Positions 35,848-47,600 of a DNA stretch of 64,000 bases are shown piece by piece. A program made the position numbers and the translations under genes. The notes under the pieces are model-generated. The model was given only the letters and a program-made list of their open reading frames with translations. It was not told where the DNA came from and searched no databases. Origin of the DNA: Nipponacmea schrenckii (lineage: Eukaryota; Mollusca; Gastropoda; Lottiidae); assembly GCA_030562195.1 (NCBI GenBank), contig CM060200.1:37703468-37767467 (forward strand). The letters run 5' to 3'. How positions within the stretch are numbered: the stretch's first letter is position 1; each line of letters starts with the position of its first letter.

Positions 35848-36040
35848 ATGAAATGAGTTTTAAGCCCTACTTTTCTGCACCTTATTATTGGCTGATGACG
35901 ACAGGTAACGCCATGCAGAGTGCAATGAGGGAAAAGAATTGCATTAGCCTACTCTTTTTTCAATTTCCAACTGTTAAGGGATCTTTAATGTGCATAGACT
36001 GTGGCACAGTTTATTGTCCCAGCCTCTCCAACCCTGCTTA
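35848..36040 (+). repeat. Dispersed repeat, third copy
   Basis: It contains GAGTTTTAAGCCCTACTTTT, CTGCACCTTAT, GATGACGACAGGTAACGCCA, GCAATGAGGGAAAA, CTACTCTTTT, and GGGATCTTTAATGTGCATAG, in the same order as the copy at the left window edge. The 65-codon frame inside is a by-product. Confidence 0.8.
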
Positions 36041-36600
36041 ACACTTATTCGGATAGCAGTAATTAAAATGCTTTAACAATCATAGAATGAGATTTGAGTG
36101 ACTCTTTGAAATGTTCTGTCACAAAGTAAATCAGTTGTTAGTCAAAAAGTGAAACGATTTTTTGAGAGTCCTTACAAATAAAGGACAAAACAATTAAAAG
36201 TGGTCTGAATGCTCTAATAAAGAGTTATCTCCCATTGACTATCGCACCGATGTTCGCTATATTTTAAGAAATTTAATGTGGTCTGATGGTACATTGACTA
36301 AGATGAGGTTATTTCCTTTGTACTATGCTGAAATTTGATATCCAGTTGAAACTGGATTTACTCCTTATTGCAATTTCGTGGCTGAATAGGTTTTTCTTGT
36401 ATTTCAAGTAGTTTAAATATTAAGATTTTATGTGAATTATATTCGAATTGTCAACTATATTGATAGAAATAAGAGCTGCAATTAAAAAAGTATTATTATA
36501 GCATTATTATTATTATTAGCATTATATACTCCAATGGATAATTCTCTTTACTTTAAACGAGGTAGACCTCGTGGTAGTAGTGATATCACTATACATCATG
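36041..36600. other. Intergenic with small palindromes
   Basis: GAGTTATCTCCC near 36222-36233 is a common molluscan repeat motif. An ATT microsatellite lies at about 36489-36524. A perfect 14-bp palindrome TAGTGATATCACTA is at 36578-36591, and a hairpin CGAGGTAGACCTCG at 36558-36571. Confidence 0.5.
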
Positions 36601-37215
36601 CACCCCTGAAAAAAAAACTGCTGTACGATTTATTCCCATATCGCCCCTTTTATATTTCATCTCTTCTCAATTCGTCCCTCATCTCATTTTATCCCTTTTC
36701 AATTTCGGCCCTTTAACCCATTCGCAAACCCAACCCCCCTCCCCCCGCCGATAATTCCAATTTCATGACAAAAGTGTTAGGCACAAATTAATTGAATTTG
36801 AACACATTATTGCATAAACCCTTTTGAAACAAAAGTAGATTATAAAAGCATATTTAAGAAATATAGAATATAATTTACAACGTTTTTTATGTTAAAAACC
36901 ATTTAATCTGTGGTGCATATAGACAATATCTAGATCTATTTTGTATAATAATATACATGTATTGAACAACAATGTTATTCTTTGATGATAATATATAAGA
37001 AATCTTTTCTCTGGTGAGAAATGCTATGTGGGATATTTGGAATATTTGTATTGGTGGTCCAATTTACTTTTCAAGCGAAGGGGCTAAATGGGAATGGGCC
37101 AAGTCGAAAGGTGTAATACAGACAAGTGGTGAAAGGGGAAGGAAACAAAACTGTAAAGGGACGAACTGGGAAGGGCTGATATGGGAAGACACGCTGCAGT
37201 ACATGTAAGTTCCCC
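36600..37215. mobile_element. Element with long imperfect inverted arms
   Basis: The pyrimidine-rich left arm (about 36615-36730) contains ACTGCTG, TTCCCATATC, AATTCGTCCC. The purine-rich right arm (about 37080-37205), reverse-complemented, gives ACTGCAG, TTCCCATATC, AGTTCGTCCC in the same order. The arms are diverged and gapped, so boundaries are approximate. Confidence 0.5.
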
Positions 37216-38829
37216 CCACTTTCCAACATAGGATGTTATGTTCGTGTGAATGGTTAATGTATTAAGCTCAGCGCCCTATGAACTTTACATCAGTATTAAT
37301 ATTTTATATGTCCCTGATTAAACAAGCCGATTAGATAAAGCAACACTACACATACATAATGTTTATAGCAAATTTGAGCATGAATTAATAGGGAAATATA
37401 TATATATATATCAGCAGCTTTTTATTACACTTCAACTTTTAAATGCCTGCTTGGTATTAGACGTCTTTATGTTTGTAGGGCTTTATTTTCCTTGAAGTGT
37501 AACAACTGCAGATCACGCGTCTATTAAAACAAGCCATTGTAATAGGAAGCCCTAGGGGTTTTACACTCGACCATTTCATCTCAATACAATGATCACAAAT
37601 TAAATTGACATGCCAATTGTACATGTGTGTTTCCATGGTAACACAGTTATTGCCCGAGACCTTATGTTTGTACAAAGTAAACTGTTTATGGCCCATTTTG
37701 TTTGAATGATCGTCTATACTCTAATTAAGATGCAATGTCGACAAATGAGTGTTATTAAATGGAATACTGGTTTCTTTGCAACATTAAAATGGGGGAAGTT
37801 TCAATTAATGTCTTAAATTTTGCAGCTGAAGTAAAGCAATATCGCTTCTTTGCATCATAAAGAATGGAAATAACCAGTCTGTGTGTAGAAACTCTCAGAA
37901 CAGTATGCTCCATATTTGTTCAAGAGGTTTTGCATCTCTGTTCAACAAGGGCGGATAAAATATCAATTCAAAATCAGTTAAATACACCTCTATGTAGGTA
38001 TTATTGTGGTATTTTCGAATTGAATACATTTGATATCCTGCCTTCAAAGTCAAGTTTCAAATAAATTCCCATTTACCCCACCCTGATAACCATATGGACG
38101 CCATGTATCTTACTATGAAGATCAATGAAATCATGGATTAAAGTCTTACAATGAGTAATCAATCAATCTTAGTCGTTTATATGACTGGAAAATCTACCCA
38201 AAGATTTCAAATGCATTCAAAGTAGGACTTTGCCAATCACATAAATTCTAACGACCTTTTACAAAAAATAACGAAATAAAATATAAGGAAATACAGGCAT
38301 GTCATTCATTGTTAAATTGAGTCTCAAAGATATTATTTTAAACACACGCTAATAAATAACTACTAAGATTCCTCAATTCCTGGTCTGAAAAATTAGAATG
38401 AAGTTGAGAGTCTGACGATATCACTCCAATTTCTATTTAGATTAAGTGTTTATAAACATCGAGTTGTGTTTAGATTGGCACTGATGTGGAAGTTGAAGTT
38501 GGCGAGCAGAACGCTGTAAGAATTGATTGGAATTCGAGTGATATGAGTAAGATTCTGACTGGATCTCATCAAACAGTTGTAAATATAAAGGATTATTGAT
38601 AACGCTGAAATCTGAACACAGTTGGTTAATATCAAAATTGTGATATTTGGAAAGTGTCTTGTGTACACATTCCTTCTTACATTTGTTACACAATTAAACA
38701 AGTGATATGTATTTCCATACGTCGAAAATGATTCCCAATCTTTATACGTATAATGTTGGTCCTTTCTGACACCATTTATTATCTGCCTTCTACACAACAA
38801 TGTGCTGATATATCTCTCTATCTGTCAAA
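37216..38829. other. Intergenic
   Basis: A short TA microsatellite is at about 37397-37411. A minus-strand frame of 83 codons at 38442-38693 (CNKCKKECVHKT then a Gln/Ser-rich part) has protein-like composition but no recognised family and no clear splice context; it could be an exon. Confidence 0.35.
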
Positions 38830-40345
38830 TCTCTATTTACTCTACTCCACCGTGAAATGTTATCAATATCTTTCTTATCACTCTATTTCATCACGGTCTA
38901 TTACCACTCTACTTCACCATGATATCTTTCATCACTCTACTCCACCATGATCTCTTTCTTATCACTCTATTTCATCACGGTCTCTTACCACTCTACTTCA
39001 CCATGATATCTTTCTTATCACTCTACTCCACCATGATTTCTTTCTTATCACTCTACTCCACAATGTTCTCTTTCTTATCACTCTACTCCACCATGATCTC
39101 TTACAACTCTACTTCACCATGATCTCTTTCTTATCACTCTACTCCACAATGATCTCTTTCTTATCACTCTACTCCACCATGATTTCTTACCACTTTACTG
39201 CACCATGACCTCTTACAACTCTACTTCACCATGATCTCTTACCATTCTACTTCACCATTATCTCATTCTTATCACTCTACTCCACCATGATCTCTTTCTT
39301 ATCACCCTACTCCACTATGATCTCTTTCTTATCACTCTACTCCACCATGATCTCTTTCTTATCACTCTACTCCACCATGATCTCTCTCTTACCACTTTAC
39401 TTCACCATGATCCCTTACAACTCTACTTGACCATGATCTCTTTTACCATTCTACTTCACCATGATCTCTTTTACCATTCTACTTCACCATGATCTGTTTT
39501 TTCTCTCTACTTCACTATGATCTCTTGTCACTCTTCTTCAACATGGTCTCGTATCTCTCTACTTCACTATGATCTGTTTTCTCTCCTCGCCATTATCTGT
39601 TGTCTCTCTACTTAACTACGCTATCATTTGAGCATGATAGTATGTACTATCATTTACTTTTGTTACTATCGCTATCATGATCCATTATCTCTCTACCTCA
39701 ACATGATTCCTTACCTCTCTATTTCACCATGATCCCTCATCTCTTTACTTCTCTATGATCCCTTAACTATCTACGTTACACTGATCTCTTGACTCTCTAC
39801 TTCACCATGATGTCTTATCACTCTATTTTACCTAATCATCTCTCATCTGTCTACTCACCATTATCCCTCATCTCTCTACTTTAAATTGATCTCTCATCTT
39901 TCTACCTCACCATGATCTCTTATCTCTGTACCTCACCATGATCCATCATCCCTCTACTTCCTCTACTTCAATATAATCTCTTATCCCTCTACCTCACCAT
40001 GATCCCTCATCTCTCTACCTCACCATGATCCCTTATCTCTCTACTTCACCATAATCCCTCATCTCTCTACTTCACCATGATCCCTTATCTCTCTACTTCA
40101 CCATGATCCCTTATCTCTCTACTTCACCATGACCCCTCGTCTCTCTACTTCACTATGATCTCTTATCCCTCTACCTCACCATAATCCCTCATCTCTCTAC
40201 TTCACTATGATCCCTCGTCTCTCTACCTCACTATGATCTCTAATCCCTCTACCTCACCATTATCCCTCATCTCTCTACTTCACTATGATCTCTTATCTCT
40301 CTACCTTACCTAATGATCTCGTATCGCTATACATCATGGTATTTT
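38830..40345. repeat. Pyrimidine-rich minisatellite, 26-30-bp units, ~1.5 kb
   Basis: Units carry CTCTACTTCACCATGATCTC with a variable CTTATC-type spacer. The left half is dominated by 30-bp units (CTCTTTCTTATCACTCTACT), the right half by 26-bp units (CCCTCATCTCTCTACTTCAC). The plus strand is strongly C+T rich throughout. Copies near 39540-39900 are the most degenerate. Confidence 0.93.
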
Positions 40346-43300
40346 ATCGCTTCACCATCACTTAAAATCATTCTCCTTCTCCATAACAAAAATGATTTCC
40401 TGGAAAATCTGTGTATCACGATTTCATGAATGCATCTTTGTAATTAAAATGCGATACAAGGAAGTTGTAAGAAATAAACATTTAAACCTGCAAGCCAGTA
40501 TCTGAAACTCCTAGAAAATAATCGATGAAAAGCGAATTTAAAAACAGTATCTTCATGTCTCAAGAAAATTATTAGTTTGATTTGATATATGTTTTCAAGA
40601 TATATTGAAGTTGGTCTCGGAAGGTTCATTAAGTATAATAAGGCTTCCATCGTAAATTAATAAAAAGAGGTTTTATCGATTTGTTGAGCCTTTAACCTTA
40701 GGCTAATCTGACAGACGACAAAAGAAAGTCGATAATTTAACGACTACTTCACGAGGTTATTAAACGTTAACAACCATAGATCAAAGTTAAGTTTTATTTA
40801 CTTATTTACTTTGTACTCTAAGAAACTGTATACTGTACATTTTGAGACAGATATGTACAAATAACTCCGAGAAATGTTTTAAAAAAAAGACTTTGTTTTA
40901 TTTCATTTTCACAATTTTGCTCGAAACCAAATCCTTTAGATGCCTTATTCGTGACTCGTGGCAATATTTTGAAAAGTTATTTCTTTATCAACTGATTTTT
41001 TGTTAATAATTATATTCTGGGCTCATGTAGGGGTACAGCTAGATAATGATTTGACATTTTGTCGGTTTGTGTATTTGGATGCTTCTGGAAAAAAACGACT
41101 GCATTTAAGATTACAGATAAACTATGTATTTTGGTAAAAATATAAATGATACAGCTTTTAGAATTACAATAAACAAGATTAAATTACTTCAATTATTATT
41201 TATTAATAGCCGGCCATTAAGCTGGATAATTAAATACTGACATTTAGAGCAACGGGAGATAATTCTAGTAATTAAAAAGAAACACGACTCTCTCAAGGGA
41301 ATTATATGGTTTATAAGCAGAATAAATCACTTCGGCTACAATCGAGCTGAAACCTCGAGCAATACTACTTCCGTATTGATTTCCTGACAGACACGTGTTC
41401 AAACCATCTCCTCGTTTTGTTATTGTTCAAGTGTTATCTTGAGCTACAAAACGACATTCAGGCACAAACACTCCCCGAACGACAAACTTGTCTTTGTCGT
41501 GAGAAAAACAAAGATTTGATAGAATTGACTGATTGATAATTGATCAACAAATTAATGAAAACTCCATTTTCTAATTGATTTTTGGTTTAGAAAAAACGTC
41601 CCAGGTTACTTGTAAGAGCACAATACTCAACACTTACTAAAGAATGGTTTATTCGGGATATAGGCCTACTATTTTTCTGATTTCGAAAGTGATATTTGAT
41701 AAAGTTAGTGAATAGAAGACATTGGTAGGACTACGCAACAGTCTGTTTTTATTGTTGTTGTTTTTTGGCAACATTTTGCATTTTATTAATTGCGAGTTGC
41801 GCAAGCGAAAACCTATATTCTCAACACCATCTAACACAGAAATGTAGGCTATCAGAGAAATCCTCAATAATATTAATCTTCGCACAATTTTTAGCTGTTT
41901 ACGCATGCTCAGACCCAATCTCTCTAGCAAGGTTTCATACCCTATATCTATCTGGGTGTTTCTAATTTCTCTTAAATAAAAATCTTTTCCATTATCATTA
42001 TCTTGCCAAGAAGCTATGCTGATGAAATAAAACAAATGGAAACTGTAATTAGATATAATAATGCAGTCTATGATAGGCCTACAACCTTTAGCTATTATGA
42101 TGTTGTTTTTATTTTATATTTAGTCAAAGCTATGGTTGAAGAAATGTGTTTCGTATTCGCCTCGAAATCATAGTTAAATAAACCCAGTTTCGTGGATAAT
42201 AATCGTCTGCTAGCATACTTGAAAATCTTGGCTGAGCGCCAAACTTGTCAGGTCACGCTGTAAACCAATCAAAAGACAGTAAATGTTATACTCGTAATCT
42301 CATTGGACATTCTCATCGATCAAACTTGTTGTTTAATGGCGGATGGTATTGTTCTCGATATAGCGAAGTTGTAACAGAATACAGTACGGTATTACAGTTA
42401 AAGAATTCAATACTCATAAATAAAATACAGACCTAAATGATAATTAACAATTGCTCACATTTAAAAGTTTTATTATTAGATGTGTACTTATTGTAGAAAA
42501 GGCTATTTCTCAAAGGAAACACGGGCTTGTAATTGAAAGTCCCGATGAGTCGAAGAAAGGGGATCAATTTCCAATTCAAGAGCATTGTAAGTAGCATTGT
42601 ACTGCCCTTTAAAAAAAGATTATGTATTGAAACAGTTAAGTTATTTTTTAGTTTTCGAATTATCTAGTTGACTAGTATGAAAAATATATAAAAATATTTA
42701 CCATCATTACACAATAAAAGTTAAGGAGTGTTGTGGACATTTTCAAGCCTTTACATTCGTCTAGTTATATCATTATCAAAGCAAATAATTTCGATAATCT
42801 CCATCGTTAACCAATAAAGTACCAAAAAAAACACTTAAAAGATAAGGATAAAGATAAGGATAATGTATAAGGATAATATTCTGTCACCGCACCTGCTAAG
42901 AAAATCATGAACTAGATAATATCTTGGTTTGACACTTACTGGGTAGGCCTACAGAGGTACAGAGAGTGCATCGTAATTTGAGAAGTGTTGAAGTTATGAC
43001 CGACGTAAACCAGCCACACAGCCCTTGTCCGCCATGTTGAATATTTGGGGAAACCGACAGTAATAAAACCTTTATAAATGTATGATAAAGTAGATGTCGC
43101 CACGATACATTTTACTCTTTAGGTGTTCTGATACCACTGCCTTCAATATTTTTGTATTAAGAGCGAAGAAGTTCCTTATGAACTCCTGTATAAGATGACA
43201 ATAAAGATATAGAAAATAAGTCAGTAAGGAGTTATCACGGTTAGATAGTTAGTAGCTTATTTAGATTTGAACAAAACAAAAAACAGTATTCTACAAAAAA

Positions 43301-44380
43301 TGATAATAAATGTCAAAGTTTACTGGTTATCAGGTCTGAAAGAGGATGAAGTATGAGTAGCTTCTGAAAATAAAAAAAATCTATATACTTGATTCTTAAG
43401 CTTGAATGTATGAGAAAATACGTGTTGGGTTGAATTGTGAAAAGATTTTCATTTTGATCTAGTCTACCACGGACTGGGTAATGTAATGTCTATTGGGCTA
43501 AAGTTCGAATAGCCAGTTCAGATCATACACCAGGCTGGTATAAATAAAGTTTATATCCACATGGTGCCATTTAAAAGAGTATTCCGCTACAGATTGTGTG
43601 GTGCAATAGTTATATCTAATGTCATTCTGCAGAGGACAGACCAACAAAACCCATTTAAGGAAGTAACATGGTTGTTTAGCGGTTAAAAAAATGATAATCG
43701 CGGCTAAACCAAAAAAATAATATTAATATTGATAATTCCTAATGTAATTAAACTGGATGATAAAGAAATTGGATTGTATTTTAGTCCCGATCAATGTGCA
43801 ATTAAATACTCGAGTTATTATTGTAAGCGAGATCAATAAGGTATCGGCGTGTTAAGGTTTTTGTTCTGGTGTATAAATAATTAGAAATATAATCATTATA
43901 AAAGATTACTATTGATTAATGGATTAGTATAGGGAAGAAATATTGACACTTGCTTTATTTACTTGTCTTTTTTGTTGGTTTTTATCGATACGATTGTTGT
44001 TTTATATCCTGTTAGTAAGATTTACATTAAAATTATTCAAATAATTGTTTCTTTTTAACATAGGTGTTGCAATTCGATTTCATTTTAATTTGGGAAATAT
44101 CATGTTCACCCAACAACACCAGTGTCTTGCTTGTACAAATACCGTATCTTGGAGTTATGACCCATTTTTTAACAGATGAAAATCGCGTGGGCCGAAAGCG
44201 TTTTGAAGGAGTATGCATTAGTGTATCTATTTTAATCCTTAACATGTTAGCAGGGTTCATATACAAGAATAAACTACAAAAAAAAATCATATGAAAAACT
44301 CGGAAGTTGGTTTAATAGGGCATTGAATTTTTAGGGGGAGGAGGGGGTTAGTGGATTCCCGCAGGTATTATTTAAGCTTT
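40346..44380. other. Gene-poor region
   Basis: No supportable gene. Features seen: a perfect 8-bp hairpin ACGACAAA/TTTGTCGT at 41479-41500, three TAGGCCTA sites (41661, 42074, 42944), and a GGATAA-type short repeat at 42838-42880. A 128-codon minus-strand frame at 41649-42035 is unassigned. Confidence 0.45.
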
Positions 44381-44660
44381 ATATTTGGAGGATCGTACCC
44401 TTCCAAAATTGTCTTGCCCTTTTATCGTGTTGTAAAACAACTACCATCGTGTCTTGCTTTTATTACCTTTTTCCAATATTGCTGATATTTGGAAGATCGT
44501 ACTCTACTCAACATTGTCTTGCCCATGTTTAGCGTCGTAAAAAACAGCTATCGTGTCGTTTTCAAATATAGCTGATATTTGGAGGATCTAACAGTGTCTA
44601 GATGTATCGTGTCGTAAAAAAGTGCCATCGTGTCTTGCTTTTATTACCCTTTTCTAAATG
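44381..44660. repeat. Three imperfect copies of a ~90-105-bp unit
   Basis: ATATTTGGAGGATC-like starts lie at 44381, 44485 and 44575. Shared parts include TTGTCTTGCCC, ATCGTGT, GTAAAA and CATCGTGTCTTGCTTTTATT. The third copy is rearranged. Confidence 0.75.
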
Positions 44661-47600
44661 ACATTACACTCATGAATAAATGTTATAGTTAAAATATATC
44701 TTAAAATTATGTATATCCTCGCCATGTAGGAAGACTTGCAGTTTGACATTTGACAAATCATGTAGATGTATAATAAATTAGATAAAGTAAATTGAATTGT
44801 ATTCTGACATGACAATATACTATTCATTACCTCGTTGGTTTCAATCCATCAATCATATATCATGAATATTGTATTACTAACATATACACACGACATGCCA
44901 ATATTTATCTAATCTTAGCATGTTAATATACCTCACTAAGCATCTAAATGTCTCTATATCCCATAAATAACATTAATAGTTGCATCATTTTGATTTTGAT
45001 ATATTTCAAATTGACAATAAAATAAGATATGAACAACATTAACAAGAAGCGGATATGATATGACTAACTTGTTGATTGATGGATTTCACTATTGACTTGT
45101 TATCAACAATAATGCATGATGAACCATTTTTGTATATCTACGAATTAGTCGTCAATATATGTACACCTTAGTTGGTTAGAAGATGACAAGTTAACGTTCG
45201 CTTCCAGCAAGTGCTGATATCGCAAACTAGGTAGTTGTTGGTATTCGTAGTAGTTGGTGGTTGGATTGGTTCGAATTAGAGGATGCTGTGCTGTTGGTTT
45301 GGTTGTTTATTTGTACACCAGTAAAATCGTGCTAATATACATACATGTAATGGATACCTTTTTAAAACCTTTAAATTACTGATGGTTTGTGAATAATCTT
45401 ACACTATCAATGACTTATTATAAGTCGTGCACCATTGATACCTTGTTAGTTAATGTTTATCATTTAATACCTTGTTCAAAAATGTTTACTATTGATATTT
45501 GTATGTATAACATTGTCATGACTTAGTGTAATATTTATGCTTTGTCTAATTTAAGAATTTATAAATTGTTTACACAAACGATAGCTGCTTTCTTTTAATA
45601 ACCAAGTCCTTGTTTTCAATATTTAAATTGATAATTCTATATTTAATAGAATATAATTCTATTTAGACTATTTAATTGCTATACAGAATGATTAGAGATT
45701 GATAAATGACATGTTTATTGTAATAATTAAAAATGCCTTGAGCAATAAAAAATATCATCAACGTTCGACTCAGTAACACTGACTTCAATCGAGCTCTTTT
45801 TACAATTCACTGCTAGTAAAAGGTTTTTATATCAGCTGAAGTCAGTTGAAATAACGTGGAATTATCTCACATATTCGTCTGGTTGTTGAGTACATTGATA
45901 TTTCCATAGCAACCAAGTCGTTTACATTACCATTGAGTAGTTTGGTATTCCGACTGAGCTATGAAAAGCTGTCGGGCATCTCACTTCTGCCATTCCTACT
46001 AATGCCAGACAAATCTTATAATATCCAGATTGCCAAATTAATTCCAGATTATTAAAGGCTATATTGTTTCATCTCACATATACCCTGATGCGTTCTACAA
46101 TATGCAACGACTGGCAATAAAACTTTGATATTGACCAATAAATTTGAATATAGTCTGTTTGTGTCATATAGATTGTCGTATTATGACTGAAATGGAAGTG
46201 TTAGTGTTCCATTTGCCCTTAAGCTTTCTAAACTTTTTTTTAAAGCTGTTGAACTTTTTTACTTTTAACATCACGCAGGGATTCTGATGTTACATTAACC
46301 TTAACAAAATAACCACTTCTTTAACCTGTTAATGTTTTTTATTATTTACTTATATTTTGAATGTATAAGCTATCAACTTGCAACATTCAACTTAAAATAA
46401 AGTGGAGATGTTATTGGATTATTTTGACAAAATAAAGGGTCATTATTAGGGATGATCGTCAATGATTGAGTAAAATTTTCACTTCATTTGTTAAATACCG
46501 ATAAATACGATTTGAGACGGATATTGATTTCAAATAACAGGGTGAAATTACTACATGGCGGAAAATGACAAGAATATCAAATTTAAAGTGCCGTTTAATT
46601 TTATGTCATTGTAGAATACCCGAAAAAGGAATATGTGATATTCAAGAAAGATAAATGAAGCAAATGCTCGTATCATATATGCTAAAAGATGATGTTGGAT
46701 CAATAGAACATATCAATAATCAAATAAAAGTGTTACTGTTTATCGCAGGCTCAACACATTGGTAACAGCACGTGGAAAACGTAGATGGTGGGAAAATTAA
46801 ACAGTAGCCATATTCCCACATGTATTCTCATTTTATACTGTTTCTGATAGTCATTCAGAAATCTTCCAGTTTAAAAGCCAACGTTTTTGTCTTTTTTAAA
46901 TCATCTGATTAAACTATGTTGTGGATGGTGTTTCTTGCAGGTGATACTCGGTAATCTCGATTATAACGTCACCATGTTGGCTAATATAGTTAATATGGAT
47001 GATATAATAACGGTAACCTTATCGTGTCTAATCGAAATCGATTTGTGGTCGAAAAAGAAAATGTGTCTATACATTCAAGAAATAGACGCAGATTATTCTG
47101 CTTAGCGTATATAGAACTCCTGGGCTGTCTTCTCTCCTTGGAGATCAGAGCTAAAGGTTAAAGTTTTTGCAGCAGCAAATATCCTCATTAAAGTTGATCT
47201 GTTGCTTATATAATGGAGAAAGATTTAACTATCATGTTAAGGTTTGAATATCAAAATAGAAGCATTCAATAAGTCATCAAATAAGCCAGGTTAAGATATA
47301 ACAGTAGACTATCATATATCAGTCATTTGAATCTTTTCTTTCGTCAAATAACCTTTATACATGTAGCTCTGATATATTCGCATGCTTTTTACAGATGTTA
47401 ACATATTAAGAGATTAGAAATTGTAAAGTTCCCGTCACAATTGTTGACAAGATCCCAGTCTCCCTTACAATTACCCCTGATGGATCAATCCGGAAGTAAA
47501 ATTAGTTAACGTCTGGAAAGTAAAGCCAAATATTCGATTTCTGTCATTTCAACTAAACTGTGAAAAAAAAGTAGACAGAGGATAGAAAACAACAGGAAGT

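Noticed and set aside
38919..39122. Hydrophobic repeated frame (FLSLYSTMIS)
   Set aside because: Product of the pyrimidine-rich minisatellite.
46921..47104. Possible exon after TTTCTTGCAG at 46931-46940
   Set aside because: The frame that follows has no recognisable domain and no partner exon with matching phase.
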